Shown in pieces: positions 5,423 through 5,780 of a stretch of 5,780 nt of DNA. The notes under the pieces were generated by a model. The model had not been told where the DNA came from. It saw only the letters and a program-made list of their open reading frames with translations, and ran no database searches. The position numbers and the translations under genes were made by a program. The DNA lies in NCBI GenBank assembly GCA_002898955.1, contig BEIP01000110.1, forward strand, positions 1-5,780, read 5' to 3'. This DNA comes from a bacterium HR39. Lineage in GTDB: Bacteria; Pseudomonadota; Alphaproteobacteria; Geminicoccales; Geminicoccaceae. The stretch's first letter is position 1. Each line of letters starts with the position of its first letter.

Positions 5423-5451
5423 CGTATAAGCATCCTCGGATGGACTGTCCA
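5423..5451 (-). promoter_or_regulatory. Sigma70-like promoter of the rhodanese gene
   Basis: On the minus strand, TGGACA (5451-5446; 5 of 6 against TTGACA) is followed after exactly 17 nt by TATACG (5428-5423; 4 of 6 against TATAAT), about 30 nt before the start codon. The site stands out from the surrounding G+C-rich sequence and is correctly placed for the rhodanese gene. The -35 box overlaps a palindrome at 5441-5451. Confidence 0.6.
5441..5451. repeat. Perfect palindrome TGGACTGTCCA over the rhodanese -35 box
   Basis: TGGAC and GTCCA are exact reverse complements around a single T at 5446. The right half coincides with the -35 hexamer of the rhodanese promoter and the element lies within the divergent rhodanese-nadK region, so a regulator bound here could repress the rhodanese gene. 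The operator role is inferred from position. Confidence 0.35.
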
Positions 5452-5479
5452 GCCTCCCGTGCCCTTTCCCGCTTTCCCC

Positions 5480-5496
5480 GCGCGCGTGGAGCGCGC
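5480..5496. repeat. Small G+C hairpin upstream of nadK
   Basis: GCGCGC (5480-5485) and GCGCGC (5491-5496) can pair around a 5-nt loop GTGGA, 38 nt before the nadK start. No T-run follows and no gene ends nearby, so it is not a terminator. It may be chance in this composition. Confidence 0.2.
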
Positions 5497-5533
5497 TAGA
5501 AGCGCCGCGGCCAGCGGAACGGATCCGGAGCCC

Positions 5534-5780
5534 GTGCGCATCCATGTCCTCGCCGCCCGCACCCCCGAGGCCCGCCGCGCCCGCGAGGAGCTGGTGGCGC
5601 GCTACGGCGACGCCCCGCCGGAGGAGGCGGAACTCCTCGTGGCGCTGGGCGGTGACGGCTTCATGCTGGAGACGCTCCACGGCGAGCTCGCCCGGCGGCT
5701 GCCGATCTACGGCATGAACCTCGGCACCGTCGGCTTCCTGCTCAACACCTATACGCCCGACCATCTGATCGAGCGCATCA
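5534..5780 (+). CDS. nadK: NAD kinase, N-terminal part (runs off the window)
   Basis: NAD kinase phosphorylates NAD to NADP in the cytoplasm using ATP and is usually essential. The 82 codons visible carry the family's signature GGDG (39-42) in VALGGDGFMLETLH, which contributes the catalytic aspartate and phosphate-binding loop. The second conserved block is YGMNLGTVGFLLN (59-71), which helps bind NAD. Both read as the short alphaproteobacterial type, in which the protein starts only a few dozen residues before GGDG. GTG at 5534 is the chosen start; GGAG at 5527-5530 is close to it (3 nt), so the ribosome site is not ideal, but the ATG at 5544 is out of frame. The gene is divergent from the rhodanese gene and the 140-nt gap should hold its promoter, though I see no clear -35/-10 pair for it. 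The C-terminal two thirds lie outside the window. Confidence 0.92.
   Translation, partial: MRIHVLAARTPEARRAREELVARYGDAPPEEAELLVALGGDGFMLETLHGELARRLPIYGMNLGTVGFLLNTYTPDHLIERI

Noticed and set aside
4302..5429. Plus-strand open frame of 375 codons antisense to the rhodanese gene
   Set aside because: The translation is low-complexity His/Val/Ala/Gly-rich, while the minus strand gives a complete two-domain rhodanese with signal peptide and terminator.
1..5780. CRISPR arrays, tRNA or rRNA genes, FMN riboswitch, transposase or integrase
   Set aside because: No regular repeat-spacer pattern, cloverleaf, conserved riboswitch core or mobile-element protein was seen on either strand.

Overview
The window is G+C-rich DNA from a bacterium, most likely an alphaproteobacterium, possibly of the Rhodospirillales type. 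This rests on the style of its NrdR, of its NAD kinase (GGDGFML and YGMNLGTVGFLLN blocks) and on the nrdR-ribD gene pair. No rRNA or other taxonomic marker is present, so the placement is an inference.

Left arm, minus strand (1-2432). Transcribed right to left are a soluble c-di-GMP phosphodiesterase with a degenerate GGDEF domain (2432-1002), the ribonucleotide reductase repressor nrdR (977-483), and the N-terminal deaminase half of ribD (486 to the window edge). The genes are 24 nt apart and then overlap by 4 nt (GTGA), so they look like one transcription unit joining a signalling enzyme, dNTP-supply control and riboflavin synthesis.

Middle, plus strand (about 2590-4101). A compact three-gene cassette of visibly lower G+C lies divergent from the phosphodiesterase gene. 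It encodes a TIGR04255-family protein (2655-3404), an unrecognised helical, charged 82-residue protein (3401-3649) and a PIN-domain predicted ribonuclease (3664-4101). The first two genes overlap by 4 nt, the third follows after 14 nt, and all three appear to use non-ATG starts (TTG, GTG, TTG). The layout resembles a toxin-antitoxin or defence module with an extra leading gene. This is the part of the window most likely to be an undescribed system. An inverted repeat just upstream may be a regulatory site.

Right arm (4102-5780). A 311-nt convergent intergenic region contains several palindromes and a strong rho-independent terminator for the next gene. Then comes a minus-strand exported tandem-rhodanese sulfurtransferase (5393-4413), preceded by a good sigma70-like promoter that overlaps a perfect 11-nt palindrome. 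Divergently, the 5' end of an NAD kinase gene begins at 5534 on the plus strand and runs off the window.
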